The notes: generated by a model from the sequence alone, not told the origin. A stretch of 64,000 nucleotides of DNA from Spongospora subterranea f. sp. subterranea (GCA_049724395.1 JAUGWO010000055.1:1-64000); one strand, 5' to 3'; numbered from the stretch's first letter, positions 22,421 to 33,704 are shown. Numbers and translations are program-made.

Positions 22421-24124
22421 TTAAGGTTGATCATGATTATTTATTCTTCGGCCCAGATCTGTGCTAACGACGCCATCATCGGCGAGATCCCTCTTGTGGA
22501 ATTTCCTCATATGGGTTTCGAGGATCGACCACCGCGTGAGGTTCTTCAGGCAGATTTTGCACTGATAGGCGCGATCCGGGTAATGGGTCCGTTCGTGCTG
22601 GACTAAGGTGCCGTGTTGCCGGAACCGTCGCCCGCACACTTGGCATTCGAACGGCTTCTCTTTCGAGTGCACCAGCTCGTGCGACCGCAGCTTCCCGATG
22701 CGCCCAAACGAATGACCTGACAACACTCGCAATGGGTATCAACCGCCAAACAACAAACCAGCGCCATCCAATAGCGTCATATAAACGGATAAAATTTTCC
22801 CCAACGACAAGCAAATCTGGCAACGCGCAATTTGAGATAGTGAAGATCGTAAACCAAACGAGTGCAACGCTGGATGGACAATGTGTTGACGCCCTACCGC
22901 AAAGTTTACAGGTGAATTTGGGTTCCCGACGGTTGGAAGGACTATTCCTGTTCTCGGCGGCGATTGGAGAGGCGATCGCGGCCTCGATCCTTTCGTGGAA
23001 GAGATGCGGGCCCTCGGAGGCGCGGAATAACCTGCGTGAATGCCGACCTCGGGCTGATTCGCAACCTCATCGTATTCTGATCGGCAAAAGAGACCTCAAA
23101 AATCTGGACCCAGAAATTGGAACTGACAATGAAAGACGTGTGAAAAATCGACATCAAAAAAACGGGCTATCATGGAAAATTGGTAGATCATTTGCCATAT
23201 ACAGAAACAGGGGGGCAGATGATTTGTTACAGGCAAAAAATCGTTACACGCCATCCGATGACGGACAACGTATCGTTACGGGCAACACAGCGTGTCACAG
23301 ACACTACTACCGGGAGCGGTCGTATGGCGGGCGGCGGACCCAAGGGATCGATGGACCCAAAATTAGGGTCTGTGGGTCCATGACCACTGCGCCAACAACA
23401 GTACGACCGCGATGGGTCCGAGATTGGTCCCCGTGAACATCGATCCAGACGATGCGTCGAAGCGGCATTGCACGGGACCGCCCCCGATCCGAGAACGGCA
23501 ACAGAAAAAAAAACAAATTTCGCCAACTGATGGAAACGGTTTCGGACGACAAAATCAAAAACCATTGATATTGAATATCTGGCTCTGCAAAAATGGCGAT
23601 AAAATTTCGGGCAATACCTGAATTTGGAGAGTCTTCGCGATGGGATCGTTTGTTGATGGAACTACGTGCGTTAGACAATGTGCATTTTCCCCGACGGGAG
23701 CCAGGGCATCGTGCAGTTTGGGGCCGGATGGGGACAGCGGCTCCACGCTGTGGTCGGCGGCAGTCTGGCCGTCCAGGAACGGCTCTACGCTGGGGACAGC
23801 ACCAGCAGCGGCGGCCAGACGGGCCGTGTGCTTGTACGTCAGATAACGTCCCACGATCGTGGCCAGGTCGCCGGGTTCCGGGGCGATAAATGGCGGCATG
23901 TGCGGGACTGTAGCTAGACCTACAAACTGTGTCATGGCGTTCCAATCGGTGTGCGGTGCACTCATCGTCACAATCATCAAGCCCCAAATCGGGTCCAAAT
24001 CACGACAACCGGCCGCAGACAGATCTGAAATCGGATTCCGAGAAACTGCGCCGGAAGATCGGGACGGACTGCGGCAAGGCAGTCTCGGACTTGGTTGCGA
24101 CCAGGGACCTCTGGGAACGTCCAT
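22421..24124 (-). CDS. C2H2 zinc-finger protein, three fingers, spliced
   Basis: The last exon (22716-22421) encodes two and a half fingers: 'CQVCGRRFRQHGTLVQHERTH' and 'CKICLKNLTRWSILETHM', with a TGEKP-like linker 'SKEKPFE'. The start of the first finger, 'FTCKLCG', lies upstream and ends at a GT donor (22897). Joining over a 181-nt intron (22897-22717) restores an exact CX2CX12HX3H finger ('CKLCGHSFGRIGKLRSHELVH'). A likely first exon starts at ATG 24124 or 23965 and ends at a CAG-gtattg donor (23618). It is rich in Ala and Pro and has no known domain. Its join to the middle exon is unresolved. It is probably a DNA-binding protein; target unknown. Confidence 0.65.
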
Positions 24125-25344
24125 CTTGTTGCTCCGCAATCGAAACACGAGCGCCGATCGAGAAAATCGCCGCCAGGCGAAGGAAGGCGAGTAAGGGGGT
24201 TGAGCGTTTCACTGTTTTCGTTGAAACTGCCTGATTGAGGTCGGCCGGGAATGAAGCGGGACTGGCCGTAATCACGATATTTTGCCCGGTTTTAGCCACG
24301 CCTCCGGTATCGGTAGAGCGCGCGGATTATTCCCAACGACTAAGAAGAAAATTCGACGACGGGCGGTAGGTCAATGAGCTCATCATATGGGTTCAAATGG
24401 ATTTGTATCAATATATAAAGCGTTGGGCATTTTTTTTCATGTGATTCTTGTCCAACCTATTTTTCAAGAATTCCTCGACCTGACCAGGTATATGGTCGGT
24501 GAGGTTTCAGTTCCCCCTGTTGATCGTTCGGGGAACCCGCTGTCATAACCATGGATATTTCACAACTCTGTTGATTATGATCGTCGCACCGTTGGTGATG
24601 ATTTTTCCTGCAAATTACCAGACCTGGGCCTGTATTCTGTAATCGGCTGCAGTCAACCGCCGTCTCGGGCGTGTCTCGCTCAGCATCTTGGTTCGGGGTT
24701 TCCGGTCTGGGTGATTATTTTTGAGGTGGTCACGATTACTTGGGCAACAAGGTCTGTAATCGAACTGGGAACCCTTCTCCATCATCATCGGTGTTCTTGA
24801 TCGCGGGATTTTTCTCCTGGGTTTCTTAAACTCACACCCGTTAGCCTTCGCCTCTGATACAGAAAACCCCAAATATCGAAGAACAATGGCAATAAAATCA
24901 CATGACACGGGCAACATTATGCACTAAAAGCCATTCGAAACCAGTTGCGACATGTGTAGTAATATCATGAATTCACAGAAACAAGGCGGTGTTAGTTCGC
25001 GGGTCCCGTCGCCAACAGTGCTGAATCCGAATTCCGTTGGCGCTTCGGTTCGTCGTCTTCAAGGGTTAACGTGTCGTGCTGTGGCCACCCAGCTGATCTG
25101 CAACCGCCAAGACCCTGCCATCTTCTGTCAGACCCTCGTCCGTATCTGCCGACCAAACGCTACATATCGGTCGACGTCCACTGGCACTTCGCGATAAGTT
25201 TCGCTTCAGAATCATCAAAACAATTCATCGCAAACCTCATGATCGTTGTAATAGATTTCACGCTGCGCCATGTGCCCCTGGTCAACCCTGATCACTCCAC
25301 AGCTCCTCTAATTCTCCCAAACTTTACTTTTAACAAAATTCATT
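24125..25344. other. No recognisable gene
   Basis: Short frames on both strands, up to 140 codons at 25071-25493, carry no motif I recognise. The minus frame 24615-24917 is open for 100 codons without known relatives. The region separates the zinc-finger gene from the 3' end of DRC10. Confidence 0.35.
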
Positions 25345-27175
25345 CTACTTTTTCTTCCCCTTTCCTTTCTTGGCCGACTTTTTCTTCTTCTTCTGGGCGG
25401 CCAGTTTCTCTGCCTTTCGTAGTTTGGCCATCCTCCAGGCGCCCTGTATGGCGGCGGCCGCCGAATGCAATCGATCCATGGCGGCGAGTTTAGTCGCCTC
25501 GACTGCGGCCAGTTCGGCGTCCAATCGCTGGCGCTCGTTGAGGGCGTCCTCGATCCGCGAGCGGTCCTCTAGGGCGGCGAGCTGATCACAGGTTTCGGCC
25601 GACGCCGCCGTCAACGTTGCCAACTCGTCGGTCTTGTCACCCAGCTCGTCAGCTAATCGAGTTTCCCATGAGCACAGCTTCTGAACAGAATCCGTCAACA
25701 TCGTCAACTCAACATAGTTGAGTCAAAACCAAAACAAAAAAAACAAAAAGCGAAGGTTGTGGCGATTGTTCAAGATGCGGGGCCATGAACAGAACCGGCA
25801 AGGTCTTACAGTGCGGTTTTTCTCGATGAGTTTCTCCAGAAAATCTTTCGTCTGAGCGGCGACTTTCCCCTCCCGTTCGATATCGGCGTTCACGTTGGCA
25901 ATCTCTACACCGCATTGTGTTATTTCTTACAAGTTGAATTTCGATAGATGACCGGCCTTGCGACGATTAGATTCCGGGGGTTTTAAAAAAATGTTTCGGA
26001 TCATCAACGTGTAAAACCCCATTGAGTTTGAACATCAAACAGTGGCCAAATTAACGACGTGAAGCGGTTTTTGATATGTTGAACGGTGAAAAAACAAACG
26101 CAGTTCACCGTTTTTGATCGTATCAATATCGGCGTTGCGTAATCGTTGGACGGTGTTGATATTTGCCCTGGTGATGTCGCCCTCCAACTTCACATTGACG
26201 GCAAGGTCCTCGGTGGCGACCTTGAGGTCGTTGGTCAGCTTGGCAATGGCGGCGTCCACGTCGAGGTTGCGTTCGGCGAACTGGTTCTCGATCTGGTCGA
26301 GCTCGCCCTGAAGTCGCACCCCGGAGCTGTTCGGCCAGTTTCTCCCGCTCCAGCGTCTCCTTCAGCTGGCGATCTTGCGTTAAATATCGCTCCACCTAGT
26401 GGGATTGTTCAGCAAAAGGTCACTGGTTTCAACTGAGGTTGATTTCTGTAAATCGTTGTTCAGTGTAAAGGAGAACCGGGGGCTGATGGCGTGAGAAAAA
26501 ACGAAAAACAACTCGTAAAAGCGCAAATGAAACCTCAAATTTTACCAAAAATCACGAAAAATTGCTCATTCAGATACGATCTTCAAGAATATAATACGTC
26601 GTCGAGATCTGTTCCATTGAATGCAACCAGTTCCGAAACTCATTTGAAAAAACGCGCAAGCTCAGGTCGAAGAACAAAACAGTGTTATTTTTTTAGCAAA
26701 TTAGAGAATGTAGAGCATCAGAGGGGATTGGATTCAAAACGAAACAGTGAGAGACGACCTTCTCCCTGAGCGACGTGAAACTATGACCCGGCTCTGATAA
26801 CTCAAACGAGAGCTGCTTTAGTTGATCGATGACGCTGGCGCGCTCTGCGGAAATTTCGCCCAACTTCCTGAGGATCTCGGGGTCGTCAGCGCCGAGGGAC
26901 ATGGCGATCGACGCCCGGCACTGTTTCAGGTTTCGCATAACGTCGACGGCTTCATCGGCTCCGTGTTTATCGCCATATCGGTCTAGGGACAGTGCCACGT
27001 AACGTTCCTGGAGCGTTTTCTGCTGCGCCAGGAGGGCGGCGATGGGGACTTGTTGGCGATGGGTTGGTTGCTGAGAGGGCAGGGATTTCCCCAGCGACCG
27101 TAAAATGTCGAGGCGGTCGATGGCCTCCTCGATCAAGACTAATGCCCGACCGCTTTCCACCGGCGATAACGCCAT
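25345..27175 (-). CDS. DRC10: Dynein regulatory complex subunit 10 (IQCD-like), coiled coil with IQ motif
   Basis: Exons on the minus strand: 27175-26759, 26395-26109, 25904-25810 and 25680-25345, giving about 377 residues. DRC10 belongs to the nexin-dynein regulatory complex of motile cilia. The N-terminus 'LSPVESGRALVLIEEAIDRL' matches the family's opening block. Long coiled coils follow ('LQGELDQIENQFAERNLD', 'DFLEKLIEKNRTKL'). Near the end is an IQ-type helix 'AAAAIQGAWRMAKLRKAEK' and then a Lys/Gly tail ('KKKKKSAKKGKGKKK') typical of DRC9 and DRC10. Exon phases agree except within exon 2, where one extra G in a run of four (26319-26322) breaks the frame. That is either a reading error or a disabling mutation. 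DRC9 is the alternative identity. Confidence 0.75.
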
Positions 27176-27319
27176 CTATTGACAGAATGTGGGGTAAAAC
27201 GGTACACTGAAACCGATCTCGAACCTCTGTCGAATATTGGATTGATTGGAGAGTGTGGAGCGATGTGAATGAGACGTCAATGGTTTCCGTTATCGACCTG
27301 ACGAACTGAAGATTGACGT

Positions 27320-28111
27320 CTACGCCATCTCGACCGATATTTCTGCTTCTCTCTAGCATGTGATGGGAGTGATCATGACTTGTGATAAAATCAATTAGTC
27401 TCTGATTGCGATATTGTGATAATCAAAGCAATGAACGTCTCTTGTATCCCCTCCAATGGATATGGATATCGTCCAGACGTCTGCACCTTGTTATCTGAAC
27501 GAAAACCAGGGATGTGGCGAAAATTGATCGCGTAGCGTAGACTGATCATCTCCTTCATGTGTATTTCCTCGGCAGTTTGGCCTTGTAGGGCATGAGTGGA
27601 AGTCCATGTTGATGGTACCAAGGAATGGCCATGCCGTTCATATTGGTGTCGGTGAAAAGTTATCGTGGCATCATTAATCGCATTCAGTTTCAGGATTCGT
27701 CGAGACAAGCGACGACATACCGATACAAATCGACGAATCCCAAAGCTGAATGCGATCAATGCCACGATGACATTTTACCGACACCAATATGAACGGCTTG
27801 ACCATCCCTTGGTGGACTACCACTCATGCCCTACAAGGCCAAACTGCCGAGGAAATACACAATCTACATTGAAGAAGATGATAGTCTACGATACGCGATG
27901 AATTTTCGCCACATCCCTGGTTTTCGTTCAGATTAACAAGATGCAGACGTCTGAACGATATCCATATCCAATTGGAGGGGATACAAGAGAGGTTCATTGC
28001 TTTGGTCATTACAATATCGCAATCAGAGACTAATTGATTTTATCACAGGTCATGAACAATCCTATCACGACGTGCTAGAGAGAAGCAGAAATATAAGTCG
28101 AGATGGCGTAG
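27320..28111. repeat. Long imperfect palindrome, arms about 390 bp
   Basis: The outer ends ctacgccatctcga (27320) and tcgagatggcgtag (28111) are reverse complements, and similarity runs inward to about 27713 and 27719, leaving almost no loop. The arms carry scattered substitutions and small indels. Arm-specific frames such as 27391-27765 (minus) and 27665-27901 (plus) are mirror readings and not separate genes. It begins about 145 bp upstream of the DRC10 start codon. No coding function is visible. Confidence 0.88.
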
Positions 28112-29034
28112 AGGAATATATTCTCTCATTGGATAATAAGCTTGATTAGCAGTTCTACATAGGTGACAGAATGTATATTCGATGCCAAACCCCTCGTTAA
28201 CTTGTTTATGTCTAGCGCGGGACGACATGAATCTTTCAGGCATTCTATATAATACATTTCAATAATTGATTTATATTTAACAACAAAAAAAATCCACAAA
28301 TTGTAGAGCCACGGCAGTAGATCCAGGCCGATTTAGGAATATAGAGCAATTGAGATCATGGCACATCTGACTTAGTTCACCTCATCAACCAAGTAACCGC
28401 GATATTCTCCTCCGCCTTCAGAATAACCGCCATCTTCCGATCATCAGGAAAACACAACAATGTGAAAACGTACTCAAAAACACCCAACCTAAGCAACCCA
28501 AAAAACTCAACCAATTCACCAGATAAAAAATCACATCTACCTCAACTCTATCGCAACTCAAAAACAGCTCCGAGAACACGGAAATGGATTCCGAAGTGCC
28601 GAACCGCATTACCTTTCTCTACAGTATAGTATTGAACGTGTCTGACCGTCATGTTTCCGTGCATGTTGGAAGGCGCCAGGGGTTTGTCGTGCTGGCTCCC
28701 CCCGGTGATGTGCCGGTGACACCGAAAGCAAAACGCTGCTCTGTCTGGCCGGCTCCAGCCTCGTGTCAAAGGACCCGAAACTCACACGTTAGGCCGGATC
28801 GGGGAATAACCGCACACGACGCCCTCAGTCTGCGATCCCTCTCCCGGCCGTGAAAAGCAAAAAGCTGCTCTGTCTGACTGTCTCCAGCCTCGTGCCATAA
28901 AACCCAAACTTTACAACACGTCAGACCGGACACATAACCAACAAAAACGGAGATGAGCCACGTGTCAAAGTAAAACGTTCGACCGCATGTGCACTGACAT
29001 CGTGCGGCATCAATACCGATTGGGGTGACCTCAA
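28112..29034. repeat. Intergenic stretch with a direct repeat of about 128-bp period
   Basis: A segment of about 85 bp beginning gaaagcaaaacgctgctctg at 28724 recurs, diverged, at 28852 (gaaaagcaaaaagctgctctg). Both copies go on through ccagcctcgtg and end in a caca/ccgga-rich stretch. No gene was recognised; a frame at 28584-28853 overlaps the repeat and is probably incidental. Confidence 0.6.
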
Positions 29035-29229
29035 ATGTTCCCTATCACCACGTCCGCAACGACTGACCCAGCAGGAATGGGGCGCAGGCGAACCATTGCC
29101 TGGCCGCTCGCCGCCAGGCAACTGATCGGATACACCCTTGGCGGCATCGTCTCCGTGTTAGTTCTTATTGTCGCGTATGCCAACCAGGCACAATCACCGA
29201 TTCGACCACAACAAAGTCCCTTCATGTGA
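29035..29229 (+). CDS. Possible small single-span membrane protein
   Basis: A 64-codon frame from ATG to stop has a basic stretch 'MGRRRTIAWPLAARQ' followed by a hydrophobic span 'LIGYTLGGIVSVLVLIVAYA' and a short polar tail. The basic side before the span suggests the N-terminus stays in the cytosol. No family was recognised. It could be an exon of a larger gene or a chance frame. The hydrophobic span is seen; a protein product is inferred. Confidence 0.35.
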   Translation: MFPITTSATTDPAGMGRRRTIAWPLAARQLIGYTLGGIVSVLVLIVAYANQAQSPIRPQQSPFM

Positions 29230-30027
29230 TGTAGGGCAATAGCACCAAAACGGCGGTGCCGGTTGTCGTACTGGCCCTCTGGCCTAGAGACGTAGAGACG
29301 TGTAATACATTTCCCGCATCAGTTCTAGGCAATACGAAGGCATTAGGGATGTGGCGCACGAGGCGTGTTGCGCGTGTATCAAGTATTCGAACCGTCTGGG
29401 TTCGATCTCTCAGAAGATTCCCTGTGATTGGATTGGTATCGCGCGGGCAAGGTTCGTGCGAGCGCGATCAATCTAGCCGTAGAAAATGTGTTGAACATGG
29501 ATGAAAACATTCGTTGTTTATCAAGCTGTTGCGTCCGATCGTATGCTGCTTCTTACGGCGACCAAAGCGAGTCGGGACCTAAGTTTCAGTTGATAGTTCG
29601 AAGAAGGGAGTCACGCCAGAGGTCACTGCCAGTTTCTTGTCTTCTGAACTATTGTTTATTATAGATTTTGAGGGATTTGGGATGCACAAGGTCATCAGTC
29701 TTGTATAATCCAACTCATTGGATGACGCAGCATCGATCGATCCACTACCCACTATGGCAATATAATCGACGAGTGGTTATTAAGAAAACGATCATAGCTT
29801 CTCGATATCCTTTGACAACGGGCCAGCACATAAATGTCCTGCCAGGTCTGTCGCTGAGAGCTCACCAACGCAAGTCATGCGATATCCATGCTATTCAGCC
29901 CTAATCATCTGTTTCAGTGTCTTGATGATAGCAATGTCACCATCTTTATCGATACTGGTCATTCCCTCTTGTATGTACCCAATGAGAATTTGACCGACTG
30001 CCGAAAATTGCAATCGACTATTGGCGA
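29230..30027. other. No recognisable gene
   Basis: Only short frames of up to 82 codons are present, without motifs. Sequence just before 30028 may hold the 5' region of the next small gene. Confidence 0.35.
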
Positions 30028-30478
30028 ATGGGCTCTGCCCAGAAGGCCGCCCTTTTGCTGGATGATACCGACACTTGGTCAATTCCGATAGTACATGGAG
30101 AAATTGCCATCCCAGGCTCGACGCACTCCAGTAAATCTCTTTCCCTTGCGCGCCGCCCATCAGTGAGTACAAAGAAAGGGAAACAGATCAAGTTCGATGA
30201 AGACAGCACTGCTGCTGATGCCGCGAAGCTCGCCGAAATCAACGCGACGGATCGTATGGCATTGAGCAGTGAAGCCAGCGTTGCGGTCAAGTTAAGATCA
30301 TTTAGCCTGCGTTCGCGAGCAATTCGCCTGGAAGAGGTTCAGCACGTTGCAAGCGCACGAGGGCGTGGAGTGCCGCTGCATCAAGCAAGAGGTGGCACTG
30401 ATCAACGCCCGCATTGAGGTTCGCAAGAAGGAGATCGCTTTGGAACTCCTCTCGTCTAGTTTCGCTCCAAATAAATGA
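30028..30478 (+). CDS. Small charged helical protein, two exons, unknown function
   Basis: Exon 1 runs from ATG 30028 to 30268 and exon 2 from 30306 to the stop at 30478. The 37-nt intron (gtgaag...catttag) restores phase and gives about 137 residues. The first half is Ser/Lys rich ('SLARRPSVSTKKGKQIKF'). The second half is a charged helix ('REQFAWKRFSTLQAHEGVE', 'ALINARIEVRKKEIALELL'). No domain was recognised. The intron is short for this region, so a one-base indel instead of an intron is possible. Its stop lies 3 bp before the palindrome at 30481. Confidence 0.45.
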
Positions 30479-30480
30479 GG

Positions 30481-30930
30481 TTTGTATCGGGTTTGTTTGA
30501 TAAAATCCGGAATTCGTCAAGTGTTGGTCTCATCTTCTTCACTGCCTCTTAGGCTCCAGTGATGCTCAACAAGATCTGCTTGGAGGCGCGTGTGCATTAT
30601 TGGATCAGCGCGATTGGCAAAGCTGACGATTCGAGCGTCCTGGCTGATCTGAACGTGTGATGGCGATCATCCCCTCCAGTGACCGATCTGATATTGCGAC
30701 AAGTGTGTCTGTAAACGGTATTCTTCTCGATGAAATATATCCTCGAAACCCCATCGAGGCGTCTGAGGTTCGGATCGGCCAAAAAGCTAGAATGGTCAAC
30801 CTTGCCACTCGCACTGATTTGATTATGCCCACGAGCCCTCCAAGCAGATTTTTTGAGCATCACTGGAACCCAAGAGGCAGCGAGACCAACACTTGACGGA
30901 TTCCGGATTTTACTCAATAAACCCGATACA
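30481..30930. repeat. Imperfect palindrome, arms about 210 bp
   Basis: The left arm from 30481 (tttgtatcgggttt) pairs with the right arm ending at about 30930 (aaacccgatacaag). Shared inner blocks are aaaatccgga, cgtcaagtgttggtctc, ctccagtgatgctcaa and atctgcttgga. Both arms hold mirror short frames starting 'MLNKIC' (plus) and 'MLKKSA' (minus), which suggests that a once-coding segment was duplicated in inverted form. The arms differ by about one base in seven by eye. Confidence 0.85.
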
Positions 30931-31227
30931 AGTTCCAGTTTCTGTTTGAAGAAGTCGCCATGATGTACGACACGAGCGTGAACGGCGTCGAACACGTCTC
31001 GAGGCATGTGGAAGGTCCTACGAAAATGCTTGTCGTCTTAAACTGGATTTAGACCCCCAGTGGTCTTTTATGAAGAAGGAAGGCAAACAGTTGCCGCCTC
31101 CGTCGATTTCTGTTGGGAGCGGGCCCAGGTATGGAACCGCCCGAGCAATAAGCTCGTCTTCAGATTCATCTTCTTTAATCATCATCATGAATGATTGATT
31201 GCGAACGGAGTCTGACGAGTCGACTGG

Positions 31228-31345
31228 GAGTCTGATTGAGTCAAACCGGAGCGTCCCCATTGTATTCAGCGATAGGTTCCAAACATGGACGGGTACCCCC
31301 GGTGGGAACCACGGCCTGGAGTATTCACCAGATCAAATATTCACC
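31228..31345. repeat. Dispersed repeat, copy 1 (copy 2 at 48625-48737)
   Basis: About 110 bp (gagtcaaaccggagcgtccc through ggcctggagtattcaccaga) recur in the same orientation at 48625-48737 with roughly ten differences. On the minus strand both read a frame with 'GSHRGYP' and 'MFGT' blocks. It may be a fragment of a mobile element or a gene-family piece. Confidence 0.85.
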
Positions 31346-31474
31346 AGAACTGCATTTTCATCACCAGCGGTGATCGGTATGATGATGCTCTTCAAATTTA
31401 CCACAAAGTCTACATTATAATCCCCACAATCTTTCAACGTGTACACCTACTGAAGGCTGGGGTCAATTGGAAAT

Positions 31475-32617
31475 GTTGCGATGCTCAGTGGTTTTCTAAT
31501 CGTCTGAAAACCAGAACCTACGTCGAAGCTCGGGACCGGGAAATGAACTACTGCTGTTTTATTCAAGGTGTAGGATGGATATCCCATAACGACTCTTCCC
31601 TCAATAGCATTTGGACTATTTCGGCAACTGCGGAAAAAACAATCGGATGGAAGCTTCCTCCATGGCGAAACAAATCCGTGACCTACCTAGACAGGCAATT
31701 GTGCGGATACGGGCGTTGACGCTTTCATGTCGGGCGCCCGTTTTTTTGAGGGAAATGTTGATGGCTTTCATGACCGAAGTCTCTCCAGTTTTTCGAAATG
31801 CTGTCAAAACTCGATTATCAACGTCACGATAACCGCTGTCAGCGGCGGGTTTTTTCTCCGGGCATCAACCGTGGAAATAAACATTTCTTGAGATCGGGCC
31901 ACGACCCACACGGCACTCCACCGGCGATATGTGACATTTTGGAGCAACCTAGGACAGTGCCAATTTCATATCTCAAGCCGACACTATTGAGCTTGTGCAA
32001 AAGTCGTTGTTCCACGAATCAGTGGGATGGGCACGCCTATTATTCACCAGAATCGTTAGGTTATCGAATTCTTAAGCTGTTTTGGATTGATTTTGAAGAC
32101 CGATGGATCAGGTGGGACAGGCTGGTCCCATTGATGTACTTAGACGGAATCGATTTTAAAGTTTCAGAAAGATCCGTGTTCAACAAAGACGATTGGTCTC
32201 AAACGCACAATAGTGACGGCTTAAGATATGAGATTGGCACTGCCCTGGGATGCTCCAAAATAGTACATATCGCCGGTGGAGTGCCGTGTGGGTCGTGGTC
32301 CGATCTCAAAAACACGAAGACGTGTTTATTCCCACGGTTGATGCCCGGAGAAAAGACAGCGGTTATCGTGAGACGTTGATAATCGATTTTTGACAGCATT
32401 TCGAAAAACTGGAGAGACTTTGGTCATGAAAGCCATCAACATTTCCCTCAAAAGAACGGGCGCCCGACATGAAAGCGTCAACGCCCGTATCCGCACATTT
32501 GCCTGTCTAGGGCACGAATACCTTGAAATAAAACAGCAGTTCAATTTCCCGGTCCCGAGCTTCAACGTAGGTTCTGGTTCTCAGATCAGACTATTACGAA
32601 ACACTGAACATCGCAAC
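31475..32617. repeat. Long imperfect palindrome with a 207-bp spacer
   Basis: The left arm 31475-31992 pairs with the right arm 32200-32617. The outer blocks gttgcgatgctcagtg and cactgaacatcgcaac are matched, and so are gggcgcccg, tcaaccgtg and cacacggcactccaccggcg. The left arm has about 100 bp (near 31573-31680) missing from the right. A 193-codon plus-strand frame (31798-32379) runs through left arm, spacer and part of the right arm. Its spacer part ('GYRILKLFWIDFEDRW') is protein-like, but its ends are palindromic, so I do not call a gene. Confidence 0.85.
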
Positions 32618-32680
32618 GACTCCGAAAAGAACCGCTTATAATTTGGTCCGCAGAGATGTACCGCAAGTCCGTAGCTTCAA

Positions 32681-33185
32681 GACTGTCCAAACTTGATGAC
32701 AACTCATCCTTCTCTCACGATCAAGTATGACCCAGAAGGCGAGTTTACCAGAAAAAAAGACTGCGAAAGGCCCAAAAGGCGCAGGCGTTCGTCGGCGGTC
32801 CACACTGCCTGAGTTTTATGCCGCGTCTCCAGTCAGCAATTCAAAACATTCAGGAATCTCGACAAACTTGACCATGAGTAACGTGATGAAACGGAGTCGA
32901 AGATCACCCGATGGGGATTTTCAACGATGATCGGCGTATCTTACCCCGACCAGTTTCATCAGCTACGTCGTGCTCGAAACTTTACTCATGGTCGAGTTTG
33001 TCGAGATTCCTGAAAATCTCAATTTGCTGACTGAAACCGCTTCGTAAAAACTCAGTCAGGGTAGACCGCCGTCGGGCGCCTGCGCGTTTCGGGCCTTTCG
33101 CGGTCCTTTTCTCCAATAGACTCGCCCTCTGGGTCATTCTTGATCATGAGAGAAGGATGAGAGCTGTGATCACGTTTGGATCGTC
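32681..33185. repeat. Imperfect palindrome, arms about 220 bp
   Basis: The left end gactgtccaaactt (32681) pairs with the right end aagtttggac-like sequence closing at 33185. Both arms contain an ATG-started mirror frame beginning 'MTQKASLPEKK' (plus, from 32727) and 'MTQRASLLEKR' (minus), pointing toward the centre. The centre is near 32933. Substitutions are scattered along both arms. Confidence 0.85.
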
Positions 33186-33704
33186 TTGTGCGATTCGTTG
33201 ACCCTAATCGGTGTCCCAAAGTGTACGGATTGACCTGGTTAGGAAAAGGGGCCGACGAGGGCCAATGCAGGTCGATCATCGGGGATGGGGACATCAATCA
33301 CACGTTCCCGGCCGCCAACCGACTTCCTCTCGGGTATCACAGCGATCAGGGACCGCGCTCGAGGCGGTCCCGCCCCTGCGACTTCCCGCCTGGAGTGCTG
33401 GACCACAGCGCCAGAAATCCAGCCGACGCCGGGCGAGTACGGCGGCGTTGGTGGAATCGGGGGGGAGGATGTCAACGCGGGCAACGCGCTTACAGTTCCG
33501 CTCCCCTTCTAATGGGGTTTGTTGGGATTCAGTGCCGCCGATCGAATTATTCGCCGTCTTGGATGATGGTGGCGAGCAGTCTTGTACAAACGGGGATCAT
33601 TTCCGCTCATCAAGTTGGGCCAACATATCTTAAGACTTACAAAAACTGCATTCTCACTTCAAAGATTGGCCACATCATTCTCAGCTGAGTTTGTGGGGTT
33701 GCAG

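Noticed and set aside
29370-29420. tRNA-like ggttcgatctc T-loop
   Set aside because: No acceptor stem, D-arm or anticodon arm could be folded around it.
31798-32379. 193-codon plus-strand frame as a gene
   Set aside because: Its ends are the two arms of a palindrome and it has no known domain; reported as a repeat and as a finding instead.
33176-33688. 170-codon frame before the TSNAXIP1-like gene as its first exon
   Set aside because: Three overlapping frames are open in a GC-rich stretch, none gives a donor in the right phase, and none shows the family's N-terminal block.
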